A stretch of DNA of 64,000 nucleotides from DAHUYF01 sp035623985. GTDB taxonomy: Bacteria > Pseudomonadota > Alphaproteobacteria > ATCC43930 > CGMCC-115725. The stretch spans positions 1 through 64,000 of the forward strand of contig DASPSJ010000079.1 of assembly GCA_035623985.1 (NCBI GenBank). The letters are read 5' to 3'. Below are positions 35,739 to 44,703 of this stretch, in pieces. Each line of letters opens with the position of its first letter. The first letter of the stretch is position 1. Made by a program: the position numbers and the translations under genes. The notes beneath the pieces are model-generated. The model was not told where the DNA came from. It saw nothing but the letters and a program-made list of their open reading frames with translations, and made no database searches.

Positions 35739-37217
35739 ATGACGGGCGAGGACGACAACCAATTCCGCGCGGCGCGGCTGGAAAAGCTGGCGCAGCTCAA
35801 GGCGCTCGGCGTCGATCCCTATCCCTACGCCTTTGCGCGCAGCGCCGAGGCGGCCGCGCTCGAACAGCGCTACGCCGATCTCGCGCCCGACAGCGTGACC
35901 GCCGACCGCGTCGCCGTCGCCGGGCGCGTGCGCGCCATCCGCAACGGCGGCATGTTCATCGATCTCCACGACAGCTCCGGCAAGATCCAGATCTTCAGCG
36001 ACAAGAAGCTGCTGAGCGAGCCGCAGCTTGCGCTGGTGCGGCTGCTCGATCTCGGCGACATCATCGGCGTCGAGGGCATCGTCCGGCGCACCCGGCGCGG
36101 CGAGCTCACGGTGAACGCGACGGGGATCACGGTGCTGGCCAAGGCGCTGCTGCCGCTGCCGGAGAAGTATCACGGGCTTGCCGACGTCGAGACGCGCTAT
36201 CGCCAGCGCTATCTCGACCTCATCGTCAACGAGGACAGCCGCGCCGTGCTGCGCAAGCGCTCGCGCGTCATCGCGGCGATCCGCCAGCGCCTGGTCGAGC
36301 GCGGCTTCCTCGAGGTCGAGACGCCGATGCTGCAGGCGATCCCCGGCGGCGCCGCGGCCAAGCCCTTCGTCACCTATCACAACACGCTCGACATCGAGCT
36401 TTACCTGCGCATCTCGCCGGAGCTGTTCCTGAAGCGCCTGCTGGTGGGCGGCCTCTCGGACAAGCTGTTCGAGATCAACCGCAACTTCCGCAACGAGGGC
36501 ATCTCGCCGCGGCACAACCCGGAATTCACCCTGCTCGAGCTCTATCAGGCCTATGTCGACTACGAGGCGATGATGGAGATGACCGAGCATCTCGTCACCG
36601 AGGCGGCGGTGGCGGCCGGAGGCACAACGCGCATCACCTATGGCGGCAAGGCGATCGAGCTGGCCGCGCCCTGGCGGCGCGCGCCGATGGCGGCGCTGGT
36701 GCTGGAGCATACCGGCATCGATTTCCTCGCCATCGACGGCGGCGTCGATGCCCGGGCCGCGGCCCGGCGGCTGGGCATCGAGCTGGCGGACACGGCGGGC
36801 TGGGGCCACGCGCTCTATGCCGTGTTCAACACGCGGGTCGAGAGCCTGCTGATCGAGCCGATCCACGTCACCGGCTTCCCGCGCGAGATCTCGCCGCTGA
36901 CCAAGGCCGACCGCGGCGACCCCCGGCTCACCGAGCGGTTCGAGAGCTTCATCAACGGCTGGGAAGTCGCCAACGCTTATTCCGAGCTGAACGATCCCCA
37001 GGACCAGCTCGCCCGCTTCCAGGCGCAGATGCACGAGCGCGAGCTGGGCGACGAGGAGGCGCAGCGTCTCGACGCGGATTTCGTCGCCGCGCTCGAATAC
37101 GGCATGCCGCCGGCGGGCGGGCTCGGCATCGGCATCGACCGGCTGGTGATGCTGCTCACCGACAGCCCGTCGATCCGCGACGTCATCGCCTTCCCCACGC
37201 TCCGGCCCAAAGGGTGA
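35739..37217 (+). CDS. lysS: Lysyl-tRNA synthetase, class II
   Basis: Protein of 492 residues charging tRNA-Lys. The N-terminal OB-fold anticodon-binding domain (about 55-150) has VAVAGRVRAIRNGGMFIDL. The class II core shows motif 1 around VIAAIRQRLVERGFLEVETP, motif 2 in FEINRNFRNEGISPRHNPEF and motif 3 GGLGIGIDRLVMLLT at the end. Length equals typical LysS (about 500). Many alphaproteobacteria use the unrelated class I enzyme instead, so the class II form is worth noting. It stands alone, converging with the sterol desaturase gene. Confidence 0.96.
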   Translation: MTGEDDNQFRAARLEKLAQLKALGVDPYPYAFARSAEAAALEQRYADLAPDSVTADRVAVAGRVRAIRNGGMFIDLHDSSGKIQIFSDKKLLSEPQLALVRLLDLGDIIGVEGIVRRTRRGELTVNATGITVLAKALLPLPEKYHGLADVETRYRQRYLDLIVNEDSRAVLRKRSRVIAAIRQRLVERGFLEVETPMLQAIPGGAAAKPFVTYHNTLDIELYLRISPELFLKRLLVGGLSDKLFEINRNFRNEGISPRHNPEFTLLELYQAYVDYEAMMEMTEHLVTEAAVAAGGTTRITYGGKAIELAAPWRRAPMAALVLEHTGIDFLAIDGGVDARAAARRLGIELADTAGWGHALYAVFNTRVESLLIEPIHVTGFPREISPLTKADRGDPRLTERFESFINGWEVANAYSELNDPQDQLARFQAQMHERELGDEEAQRLDADFVAALEYGMPPAGGLGIGIDRLVMLLTDSPSIRDVIAFPTLRPKG

Positions 37218-37230
37218 GCGCGGGGCCGGT

Positions 37231-38136
37231 CTACTCCGCGGCAGCGACCGCGCGGCGCAGATCCTCGGTGGTCGAGCCCCGGCCGTCGGGCCGCCAGCCG
37301 GGCACGCCCAGGAGATAGTGCCACCGCTCGCGCCAGCTCCGCGCCTGCCAGAGGTCGCGGCCAAGCGCCCGCCATTCATGCAGGTTGATGACGAAGGGAT
37401 TGTTGGAGCGCAGCGGCTTCACCAGCCCGTAGCGGCACGGCAGATCGGCGCGCTCCTCGATGCAGGTGCCGAACAGCCGGTCGAAGACGATCAGCACGCC
37501 GCCGTAATTGGCGTCGAGATAGTCGAGATTGGCGGCGTGATGGACGCGGTGCAGCGAGGGCGTGTTGAAGACGTATTCGAGCCAGCCGAGCTTCGGTATC
37601 CAGGTCGCGTGCAGCCAGAACTGGTAGAGCAGGTTGAGCGACAGCACGCCGAACACGGCGCCCGGGGGAAATCCCAGCCAGACCAGCGGCGCATAGAAGA
37701 CGCCGGTGCCGGAAAGCCGCCCGGTCCAGCCGAAGCGATAGGCGGCGGCGAGGTTGAGCTGGTTGGAGGAATGATGGATGGCGTGCGTCGCCCAGAACCA
37801 GCGCACGCGGTGCGAGGCGCGATGGAACCAATAGTAGCAGAACTCCTGGCCGAGGAAGAGCAGGCCCAAGGCGGTAACGCCGTCGAGCGGCAACGTCGCC
37901 AGGCGATGGCTCCAGGCGAGCCCGATCACCGGCGCGCCGAGACTCAGCGGCAGGAAGCGATAGACGACATATTCGCGGCCGAGCGCATCGGCGAGCGAGG
38001 CCAGAGCCGCGCGCCAGTCGTAAGCCTCTTTCCGCCACAAGGCGAGCACCAGCGCCTCGAGCGCCGCCAAGGCGATCACCGCCGGCAGGAACACCGTCGC
38101 CGCCAGATATTGCAGTTCGGTGAAAAACGGCGTCAT
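37231..38136 (-). CDS. Sterol desaturase / fatty acid hydroxylase family protein
   Basis: Integral membrane di-iron protein of 301 residues. The histidine clusters that bind iron are FHRASHRVRWFWATHAIHHSS in the middle and LHRVHHAANLDYLDANYGG later, in the order of the superfamily. About four hydrophobic segments, including TVFLPAVIALAALEALVLAL. Family members hydroxylate or desaturate lipids, sterols or carotenoids. ATG 38136 is chosen; a start 39 bases upstream would add polar residues. It lies 73 bases downstream of the AraC-type membrane regulator on the same strand, which may control it. Confidence 0.87.
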   Translation of the reverse strand: MTPFFTELQYLAATVFLPAVIALAALEALVLALWRKEAYDWRAALASLADALGREYVVYRFLPLSLGAPVIGLAWSHRLATLPLDGVTALGLLFLGQEFCYYWFHRASHRVRWFWATHAIHHSSNQLNLAAAYRFGWTGRLSGTGVFYAPLVWLGFPPGAVFGVLSLNLLYQFWLHATWIPKLGWLEYVFNTPSLHRVHHAANLDYLDANYGGVLIVFDRLFGTCIEERADLPCRYGLVKPLRSNNPFVINLHEWRALGRDLWQARSWRERWHYLLGVPGWRPDGRGSTTEDLRRAVAAAE

Positions 38137-38209
38137 GGCCCCTCTCCCGTTCCGGGTCTGCCGGCAAGCATGCAAGCAAAGGCGGCCTTCGGCTCGTCGA
38201 ATTCCGCGC

Positions 38210-39316
38210 TCAGCCGGGAAAAGGCTTGCCGATTTCCGAAATCGGCGAGGCCGGCGGGCGATTTCCCGATGCGCCGAGCCGGCGGCGGCGGTAGTCGCTG
38301 GGGGTCATGCCGGTCTCGGCCTTGAAGGCGCGGTTGAAAGGACCGAGCGACTGGAAGCCGGCATCGAGCGCGATGGTGACGACCGGCACCTCGGCCTGCG
38401 CCGGATCGGCCAGCGCCGCGCGCGCCTCGGCCAGGCGATAGCCGTTGACGAAACTGCTGAAATTGCGCTGGCCGAGGCGCTGGTTGATGAGCCGGCGCAA
38501 GCGGTATTCCGGGATCTCGAGCCGGGCGGCGAGGCCGGCGACGGCAAGCCCGGCCTCGCGATAGGCCTTCTCGGCCTCCATCACCTGGCGCAGCCGCGCC
38601 AGCAGCGCGCGCTCCTCGGCCGAGGGCTCCGGCGGCTCGGCGGGCGCGGCGCGGCGGGCGGGCTGAGCGGGCGCGAACCGGCCCGCGGCCAGCGACAGCT
38701 CCCAGGCGGCGATGGCGAAGGTGATGAGGAACAAGCCGGCGGCGGTGGCGGCGCTCAGCAGCGGGTCGAAGGCCGGTCCGTGCAAGCTCACCTCCAGCAC
38801 GATGATCGCCGCCGAATAGCTCGACGCGGCGATCACCAGCACGACGCGGAAGCGCCGGCGCTCCTCGACCAGATCCGCCGCCCGGCCCGCCAGCGCGAGG
38901 CGAATGGCAAGCGCGATCCACAGAAGCTGCACCCCCTGGAAGACGAGGCAGACGAGCCGCGCGGGACCAAAGGCGCAGCCGCAGCCGAGCGCGACGGTGG
39001 CGAGCCATAGCGCGCCGTCGCGCCAGGACGCGGTGAAATCGTCGTCGAAATTGGCGCGGGCATAGAGCAGGAACAGCGCCGGTATGCCCATGCTGAAGAC
39101 GGCGGCCGGCACCAGCCAGGCGCCGCAGAGCGCGTGGAGGCTCGGCCAGGAATTGACGACATAGGCGGCGATGGAAAGGCACAGCAAGCCGCCATAAAGC
39201 GCCGCCGGCGAGCGGCGCGCCGCGCCGAGGATGAACAGCGCCAGCAACAGCAGCAAGCTCAACGCGCCGCCGCGCAAGCCGGCATCGATCAGCGGCAGGA
39301 AGCCGTGCCCGGTCAT
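38210..39316 (-). CDS. AraC family regulator with N-terminal membrane domain
   Basis: Protein of 368 residues. The first ~225 residues form about seven hydrophobic helices (e.g. LSLLLLLALFILGAA, AAGLFLITFAIAAWELSLAAG). The cytoplasmic C terminus is an AraC DNA-binding domain with two helix-turn-helix units: LEIPEYRLRRLINQRLGQRN and VVTIALDAGFQSLGPFNRAFK, ending with the family hallmark TGMTPSDYRRRR. This membrane-bound architecture senses an extracellular or membrane signal and acts without a separate kinase. Likely target is itself or the adjacent desaturase gene. Confidence 0.88.
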   Translation of the reverse strand: MTGHGFLPLIDAGLRGGALSLLLLLALFILGAARRSPAALYGGLLCLSIAAYVVNSWPSLHALCGAWLVPAAVFSMGIPALFLLYARANFDDDFTASWRDGALWLATVALGCGCAFGPARLVCLVFQGVQLLWIALAIRLALAGRAADLVEERRRFRVVLVIAASSYSAAIIVLEVSLHGPAFDPLLSAATAAGLFLITFAIAAWELSLAAGRFAPAQPARRAAPAEPPEPSAEERALLARLRQVMEAEKAYREAGLAVAGLAARLEIPEYRLRRLINQRLGQRNFSSFVNGYRLAEARAALADPAQAEVPVVTIALDAGFQSLGPFNRAFKAETGMTPSDYRRRRLGASGNRPPASPISEIGKPFPG

Positions 39317-39395
39317 CCCGCTTGCCTATCACGACGACGCCGTCACGGCAAAGCATGAGCCCCGCCCGTGCCGGCGGGGCTCGTGCCGGCGATCG

Positions 39396-39668
39396 TCAGC
39401 GAATGTTGAGCGGAATGATCAGGTTGATGCCGGGGGACGGCGCCGGCGGCGCGTAGACCACGGCAGGCGGCGCGTAGACCGGCGCCGGCGCGACGACAAC
39501 GGGGTGCGGGCGCCAGCCGGGTGGATGGTGATGGCGCGGCGGCGGCGGATGGTGCCGGTCCCGGTCCTCGGCCCAGCTTGGAGCGGCGGGCGCGCCGAAG
39601 ACGCCGGCCAAGGCCAAGGCCAGGGCCGTTTTGGCGAGAAGCGAGGGAAGATTTCTCGAAAGGGTCAT
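39396..39668 (-). CDS. Small exported Pro/His-rich protein
   Basis: Protein of 90 residues with a clear signal peptide (TALALALAGVFGAPAAPSWA). The mature chain is almost all Pro, His, Val, Tyr: RDRHHPPPPRHHHPPGW followed by repeated YAPPAVVYAPPAP. Such proteins are common and unnamed in alphaproteobacteria; extended periplasmic or metal-binding behaviour is possible. It lies 45 bases downstream of the Spy/CpxP-like gene on the same strand, which suggests joint expression in envelope or metal stress. Confidence 0.72.
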   Translation of the reverse strand: MTLSRNLPSLLAKTALALALAGVFGAPAAPSWAEDRDRHHPPPPRHHHPPGWRPHPVVVAPAPVYAPPAVVYAPPAPSPGINLIIPLNIR

Positions 39669-39713
39669 GCGGCCCTCCCTGGTGAGGAAGCCGGTCGAGC
39701 GCGGCCGGCAGAG

Positions 39714-40220
39714 CTAGGATTTCGCGCCGTGGCGGCGGTGGGGGGTGTGGCTGAAGAGAACGTCCGCCTTCTTTTTCTGATCGTCGGACAGGCTGGCGTA
39801 GAGCGCCTGGAACGCCGGCACCAGCTTCTGCAACCCTTGGGCATGGGCGTCGACGATCGCCTCATAGGCCTTGAGCTCGTCGACCGCGTTCATTGCCGGG
39901 TTCGCCGCGCGCTGCTGGATCGCCTGTCCCGTCATCTGCCCTTGCTCGCGCATCGCCTGGGCGACGGCGTTCCACTGCGGCTCCTGGTCGGGCGTGATCT
40001 GCAACGCCGCATGCAGGCTCTTGATGCGCTGCTCGATGCGGTCGACCGGCGACGGCCGCGGCTTTTTCGGCGCGGCGGCTGGCGGCGCGGCTTGCGCGAG
40101 CTGCGCCCCTATCGGCGGCGCATCGCTCGTGGCGGCGTGCAAGGGGCTTGCCAGCAGCAGGGCGGTGAAGACAGTGGCCGCGGCGAGGCCGCGCGCGGCG
40201 GGACCAATGGGCTGAAGCAT
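39714..40220 (-). CDS. Spy/CpxP-like (LTxxQ-type) periplasmic protein
   Basis: Protein of 168 residues with a signal peptide (LAAATVFTALLLASPLHA). The mature chain is helical and charged, with two LTxxQ-like repeats typical of the Spy/CpxP family: LQITPDQEPQWNAVAQAM and ALYASLSDDQKKKADVLF. The family includes ATP-independent periplasmic chaperones and metal-stress sensors. A basic, Pro-rich linker precedes the core. First gene of a probable two-gene unit with the Pro/His-rich protein. Confidence 0.82.
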   Translation of the reverse strand: MLQPIGPAARGLAAATVFTALLLASPLHAATSDAPPIGAQLAQAAPPAAAPKKPRPSPVDRIEQRIKSLHAALQITPDQEPQWNAVAQAMREQGQMTGQAIQQRAANPAMNAVDELKAYEAIVDAHAQGLQKLVPAFQALYASLSDDQKKKADVLFSHTPHRRHGAKS

Positions 40221-40398
40221 GGAAGAGATCCGCCTTTGTCCTTATGGGGGGAAGAGGCCGGTCGCAACCGGCCGGCGCATAACTATAGGGCGAAACAGCG
40301 ACCAGTCATCCCTAAACGCTTCTTGCCGGCGCGAAGTTGCACCGGCACGGGAAATCTCGAAGCAGAGCCGTTGGCCGGAGACCGGCGGGCGCCGCGGC

Positions 40399-41706
40399 TC
40401 AGGTCGGATTCTCCAGGCTCAGCACGCCGCGGTCGTAATCATAGGCGAAGAGCTCGGCATAGCGGCCCCAATTGATCATCGTTTGCAGCACCTCGGCCGC
40501 CTCCTCCTCGGAGAGATGATCCTCGAGCTCGGCGAGGAAGCGCGCTTCGGGGGCGCTGTGGCCGGGCCGCTCGTCGAGCACCTTGCGGATATGGGCGGCG
40601 AGCGGGATCGAGCGGCGGAGCTGATCGGCGAAAATCTGCTTCCTCTGCTGCAGATCGGTCTCGGCGAAGGCGCGGCCGGCGGGCGTCGCCCAGATGTCGC
40701 CGCCGGCGACCTGGGCGAAGCCCAGAAGCTGCAACGCCTCGATCAGGACGAACAGCTCCTCGTCCTCGATATGCTCGCTTTCGGCCAGATGCGGCAGGTC
40801 GGCGCGGCCGGAATAAGGCGCCGCGCAGATGGCGTCGAGCAAGCCCACGAGCTGCTGGATCGAGGCGGCGGGCAGGCGGTAGCCGACGCCCACCGGCTCG
40901 GTGCCGCGCGCGCCGCGCCGGCCGGGCTCGCGGCCGGGCACGGTGGTGAGAATGGCGTAGACCTCGTCGACGATCTGCTGGAAGCGCGGGCTGGTGACGT
41001 CGCGCGGCCGCGCCAGCGGCACCGCGATCTCGGCGCGGATATGGCCGGGATCGCTGCCGAAGATGATGATGCGGTCGGCGATCTCCACCGCTTCCTCGAT
41101 GTTGTGCGAGACCAGGATGATGCCCTTGGTCGGCACGCGCCGCTTGACCCAGAGATCCATGAGATCGCCGCGCAAGGTCTCCGCCGTCAGCACGTCGAGC
41201 GCCGAGAACGGCTCGTCGAGCAGCAGCACGTCGGGATTGACGACCAAGGCGCGGGCGAAGCCGACGCGCTGGCGCATGCCGCCGGAGAGCTCCTTGGGAT
41301 AGGCGGATTCGAAGCCGTCGAGGCCGATGAGGTCGATCGCCTTGAGCGCGCGCCGGCGCCGCTCGGCCCGCGCCACGCCCTGCGCCTCGAGGCCAAGCTC
41401 GACGTTGCCGAGCACGGTCAGCCAGGGAAAGAGCGCGAAGGTCTGGAACACCATGGCGATGCCGTGCGCCGGCCCTTCCACCGCCTGGCCGCGATAGGCG
41501 ACCTGGCCCTCGGTCGGCGGCGTCAGCCCGGCGAGCACGCGCAGGAAGGTGGATTTGCCCGAACCCGACTTGCCGAGGATGGCGACGATCTCGCCCTCGT
41601 ACAGCGAGAAATCGACATGGTCGAGCACGAGGCGGCCGGGCGTCTCGGCGGTCTGATAGGTCTTGCAGATCTTTTCGGCGCAGATCAGGCGGCTGTCGTC
41701 GGGCAT
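40399..41706 (-). CDS. ABC transporter ATPase with AAA-associated C-terminal domain
   Basis: Protein of 435 residues. The first ~265 residues are a NitT/TauT-type ATPase: Walker A GKSGSGKSTFLR, signature LSGGMRQRVGFAR, Walker B VLLLDEPFSALD, and LVSHNIEEAVEIADR. The remaining ~150 residues, from about GVGYRLPAASIQQLVGLL to the end, form the AAA-associated C-terminal domain found in a subset of these ATPases, thought to sense a signal or control activity. The double-permease gene lies 31 bases upstream. No substrate-binding protein gene is present in the operon. Confidence 0.9.
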   Translation of the reverse strand: MPDDSRLICAEKICKTYQTAETPGRLVLDHVDFSLYEGEIVAILGKSGSGKSTFLRVLAGLTPPTEGQVAYRGQAVEGPAHGIAMVFQTFALFPWLTVLGNVELGLEAQGVARAERRRRALKAIDLIGLDGFESAYPKELSGGMRQRVGFARALVVNPDVLLLDEPFSALDVLTAETLRGDLMDLWVKRRVPTKGIILVSHNIEEAVEIADRIIIFGSDPGHIRAEIAVPLARPRDVTSPRFQQIVDEVYAILTTVPGREPGRRGARGTEPVGVGYRLPAASIQQLVGLLDAICAAPYSGRADLPHLAESEHIEDEELFVLIEALQLLGFAQVAGGDIWATPAGRAFAETDLQQRKQIFADQLRRSIPLAAHIRKVLDERPGHSAPEARFLAELEDHLSEEEAAEVLQTMINWGRYAELFAYDYDRGVLSLENPT

Positions 41707-41737
41707 GGTCGGGCTCGCGGATCGTCCTCTGGCGGCA

Positions 41738-43477
41738 TCAGTCCAAGCGCAGGCGCTCTTCGGCGAGGTTGTAGAGCCGCCGCCAGAGCAGGCGATTGAA
41801 CAGCAGAACATAAAGGCAGAGCACGGTGATGCCCAGCGCAATGCGCGGGAAATCGCCCGTCTCCGTCTCGGCTGCGATATAGGCGCCGATGCCGGTCGCG
41901 ACCAGGGTGGTGTCGCCCCAGCGCACCACCTCGGAGACGATGCTGGCGTTCCACGAGCCGCCCGAGGCGGTCACCGCGCCGGTGACGAAGGCGGGAAAGA
42001 TGCCGGGCAGCACGAGGCGGCGCCACCACAGCAGGCGCGAGACGCCGAGATTGCTGGCGACGAACTGGTAGTCGGTCGGCAGCGCCAGCGTGCCGGCGAT
42101 GACGTTGAACAGGATGTACCACTGCGTCCCCAGGATCATCAGCGGGCTCACCCAGATCTCGACATTGAGATGGAAGCGCAGGATGGCGACGACGGCGACC
42201 GGGAAGAACAGATTGGCCGGGAAGGCGGCGAGGAACTGCACCACCGGCTGGACCCGGCGGGCAAGCCGCGGGCGCAAGCCGATCCAGACGCCGATGGGGA
42301 CCCAGATCAGCGCCGCCAGCGCGATCAGGACGATGACGCGCACCAGCGTGGCAAGCCCGAGCAGGAAGACATGCAGCACCTCCTGCCAGCCGACCTCGGC
42401 ATGGACGAAGCGGACGACCGCGACGACGGCATAGAGCGAGCCGGCGAGCAGCAGGCCGTTCCAGACGAAGTCGACCAGGCGGGGCCGGGCGAAGGGGTGC
42501 CGGCGCAGGCGCGCGCGCGGCGGCCGGGCGCGCTTGGCCGCCCAGCTCGCCAGCGAGACGATCTCGTCCAAGAGCGTGCGCAGCAGATGGAAGAGGCGCG
42601 CCCGCTGCAGCATGGTGAGGAACCAGGGCGGCTCGATCTCGTCCGTGCCGATCGCCTCGACCTTGAAGCGCTGGCACCAGGCGAGGAGCGGACGGAACAG
42701 CAACTGGTCGTAGATCAGGATCAGGACCAGCATGGCGAGGATGGCATAACCCACCGCGGCGAGATCGCGCCGATCGATGGCGAGCGCGATGTAGGAGCCG
42801 ATGCCAGGCAGCTTCACGTCCTGGCCGGCGACGCTGATCGCCTCGGAAGCGACGACGAAGAACCAGCCGCCGGAGACCGACATCATCATGTTCCAGACCA
42901 GGCCCGGCAGCGCGAAGGGCACTTCGAGCTGCCAGAAGCTCTGCCAGGGCGAGAGATGGTACATCCGCGCCGCCTCGCGCAGATCCTGCGGCACGCCGAG
43001 GAAGGACTGGTACAGGCTGAAGGTCATGTTCCAGGCCTGCGAGGTGAAGATGGCGAAGATCGCCGCGCATTCGTAGCCCATGAGGCTGCCGGGGAAGAGC
43101 GCGATGAAGCCGGTCACGGTGATCGACAGGAAGCCCAGGATCGGCACCGATTGGAGGATGTCGAGCACCGGGATGAGCAGCTTCTCGGCGCGCTTGCTCT
43201 TGGCGGCGAGCGCGGCATAGGCGAGGCTGAAGACGAGCGAGGCGGCGAGCGCCAAGGCCATGCGCAGCACCGTGCGCAGCCCGTATTCCGGCAGATGGCT
43301 GGGATCGAGCGACAGCGGCAGCGCCTCGCCGACCCGGTAGGGCACGCTCATCTGCCGGCTCGCCCAGCCGATCAGCACCAGCGTGCCGAGCACCAGCGGC
43401 AGCGCGATGCCGTCCCAGTAATTGGGCCTCAATCGCGACGGCCAGGCGACGATGGGCAGCCCCCAGCGCTGTTGCAT
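41738..43477 (-). CDS. Fused double ABC transporter permease
   Basis: Protein of 579 residues holding two binding-protein-dependent permease domains in tandem. The first (about 60-270) contains the EAA loop LREAARMYHLSPWQSFWQLEVP, the second (about 380-575) ASNLGVSRLLWWRRLVLPGIFPAFVTG. A basic cytoplasmic linker (WAAKRARPPRARLRRHPFARP) joins them. Two half-permeases on one chain would form the whole membrane pore. ATG 43477 is chosen because AGAGG lies upstream and the first helix then starts soon after; longer starts add low-complexity sequence. Relatives are annotated as nitrate/sulfonate/bicarbonate importers. Confidence 0.9.
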   Translation of the reverse strand: MQQRWGLPIVAWPSRLRPNYWDGIALPLVLGTLVLIGWASRQMSVPYRVGEALPLSLDPSHLPEYGLRTVLRMALALAASLVFSLAYAALAAKSKRAEKLLIPVLDILQSVPILGFLSITVTGFIALFPGSLMGYECAAIFAIFTSQAWNMTFSLYQSFLGVPQDLREAARMYHLSPWQSFWQLEVPFALPGLVWNMMMSVSGGWFFVVASEAISVAGQDVKLPGIGSYIALAIDRRDLAAVGYAILAMLVLILIYDQLLFRPLLAWCQRFKVEAIGTDEIEPPWFLTMLQRARLFHLLRTLLDEIVSLASWAAKRARPPRARLRRHPFARPRLVDFVWNGLLLAGSLYAVVAVVRFVHAEVGWQEVLHVFLLGLATLVRVIVLIALAALIWVPIGVWIGLRPRLARRVQPVVQFLAAFPANLFFPVAVVAILRFHLNVEIWVSPLMILGTQWYILFNVIAGTLALPTDYQFVASNLGVSRLLWWRRLVLPGIFPAFVTGAVTASGGSWNASIVSEVVRWGDTTLVATGIGAYIAAETETGDFPRIALGITVLCLYVLLFNRLLWRRLYNLAEERLRLD

Positions 43478-43959
43478 CGCCTCTCTGCCCCGATTGTGAC
43501 GTTGCGGCGGCGCAGATGTAGCGAAATCCCCTGGCAGATAAAAGACGGCCGCCGGCGTTTTCGGCGGGATCGCAGCACAAGTCGCAGGGCTGGCGATCAT
43601 CGCGGCTTTCCCCGAGAAGGACCGCCCCCATCGACCAAGACCCGTCGCGCAGCGCCGGACCCTCCGGCGTTCCATGCCGCCGGCACGATGGCCGGCCCCC
43701 GCCGCCGCGGCCGTCGCGCCGGAGGCTTTTTTCGAATTTGAGCGCAATGAGCGGAGTGTCGTCGGCCGCGCGATCGCCGACCTTGGGGCACGGCAGGCTC
43801 ATCGGCTTGCTGGGCTCGAAGCAGAGGAGGATCGTGATCGCAAAGGGAACGCAGGCAAAGTCGCGGTCGATGTCCGGCGGGAGGACGCGGACGCCGTGTG
43901 CCGCCGGCGACAAACCGACACCCCGGCCGAGGGAAGCGGCGCGCTACGCCGCAGCCACC
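43478..43959. other. Divergent intergenic region, no gene seen
   Basis: About 480 bases between the double-permease operon and a small DUF1127-like gene. Long overlapping frames here are extensions of neighbouring frames without conserved features. No operator or promoter pair could be singled out. Confidence 0.5.
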
Positions 43960-44124
43960 ATGCACGCCATCGCGATGTCCTGCGCGTCGCTCGTCCGAAC
44001 GTGGCACGCGCGACAGGCGGAGCGCGTGTTTCTCGAAAGCCTGCTCGACTTTCAGTTACAGCAGATGGGCCTCAGCCGCGAAGATCGGCGGCGCGAAGCG
44101 ACTAAGCCCTTCTGGCAGGGCTAG
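43960..44124 (+). CDS. Small DUF1127-like protein
   Basis: Protein of 54 residues, basic and amphipathic. LLDFQLQQMGLSREDRRREATKPFW resembles the conserved end of DUF1127 (YjiS-like) proteins, where a short helix with L-x-D-x-G-L-x-R precedes a basic tail. Such small proteins bind RNA or affect phosphate and stress physiology in alphaproteobacteria. Start chosen at ATG 43960; GGGAAG lies upstream but rather far. Match to the family is partial, so confidence is moderate. Confidence 0.6.
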   Translation: MHAIAMSCASLVRTWHARQAERVFLESLLDFQLQQMGLSREDRRREATKPFWQG

Positions 44125-44175
44125 GCGCCGGCAAGGCCCGTCCATTCTCCGCGGAAGGGCTCGGCCGGGCGCCGC

Positions 44176-44577
44176 TTACCGGGGCGATTTGCCGAGCTGC
44201 GCCGGGTCCTCGACGATCATCTCGGGCCGCCCCTCATAGAGCTTGATGGCGCCGGTGGCGCAGACGCGCTGGTGCAGCAGCGTGCTTTCCGGCGTGCCGA
44301 ATTTCTCGCGGTCGCGGCCGAAGATGACGATGGTGAAGAGCTGATCGGGATAGGGCTTGCCGAGATTGAGGAAGGTCGGCTGCGCCCTCGAGCGCTCGGC
44401 AAAGCGCGCCGAGGCGACGGTGCCGCAGACGGTGGCGGTCTCGCCGACGTGATGCGCCGCCTCCTCCGCGGACAGCGTGGCGGCGGCCGGCGCGGCGGCG
44501 AGCAGGAGAAGCGCCGCCAGGGCGACGAGGCAGCGGGACTCGCCGGCAAAGCCCTGTGTTTCACCCTCGAACGGCAT
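44176..44577 (-). CDS. Exported OB-fold-like small protein
   Basis: Protein of 133 residues with an N-terminal signal peptide (CLVALAALLLLAAAPAAA). The mature chain reads as a small OB-fold: HHVGETATVCGTVASARF, then QPTFLNLGKPYPDQLFTIVIFGRDREKF and RVCATGAIKLYEGRPEMIV. These are the strand patterns of periplasmic nucleic-acid-binding-like OB domains (related to YgiW/tRNA_anti). The two Cys may form a disulphide. Function unknown. Divergent from the DUF4399 gene. Confidence 0.75.
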   Translation of the reverse strand: MPFEGETQGFAGESRCLVALAALLLLAAAPAAATLSAEEAAHHVGETATVCGTVASARFAERSRAQPTFLNLGKPYPDQLFTIVIFGRDREKFGTPESTLLHQRVCATGAIKLYEGRPEMIVEDPAQLGKSPR

Positions 44578-44703
44578 GGCATCGTCTCCTCAAGCGCGGC
44601 GCCGCCCGGTCGCGATCACGTGATAGACCGGCATCCGCGCGGCATGCTATCCATCGATGCGGCATCCGCGCACCGGCGACGCCGCGCAACCGAGGGGAAG
44701 AGC

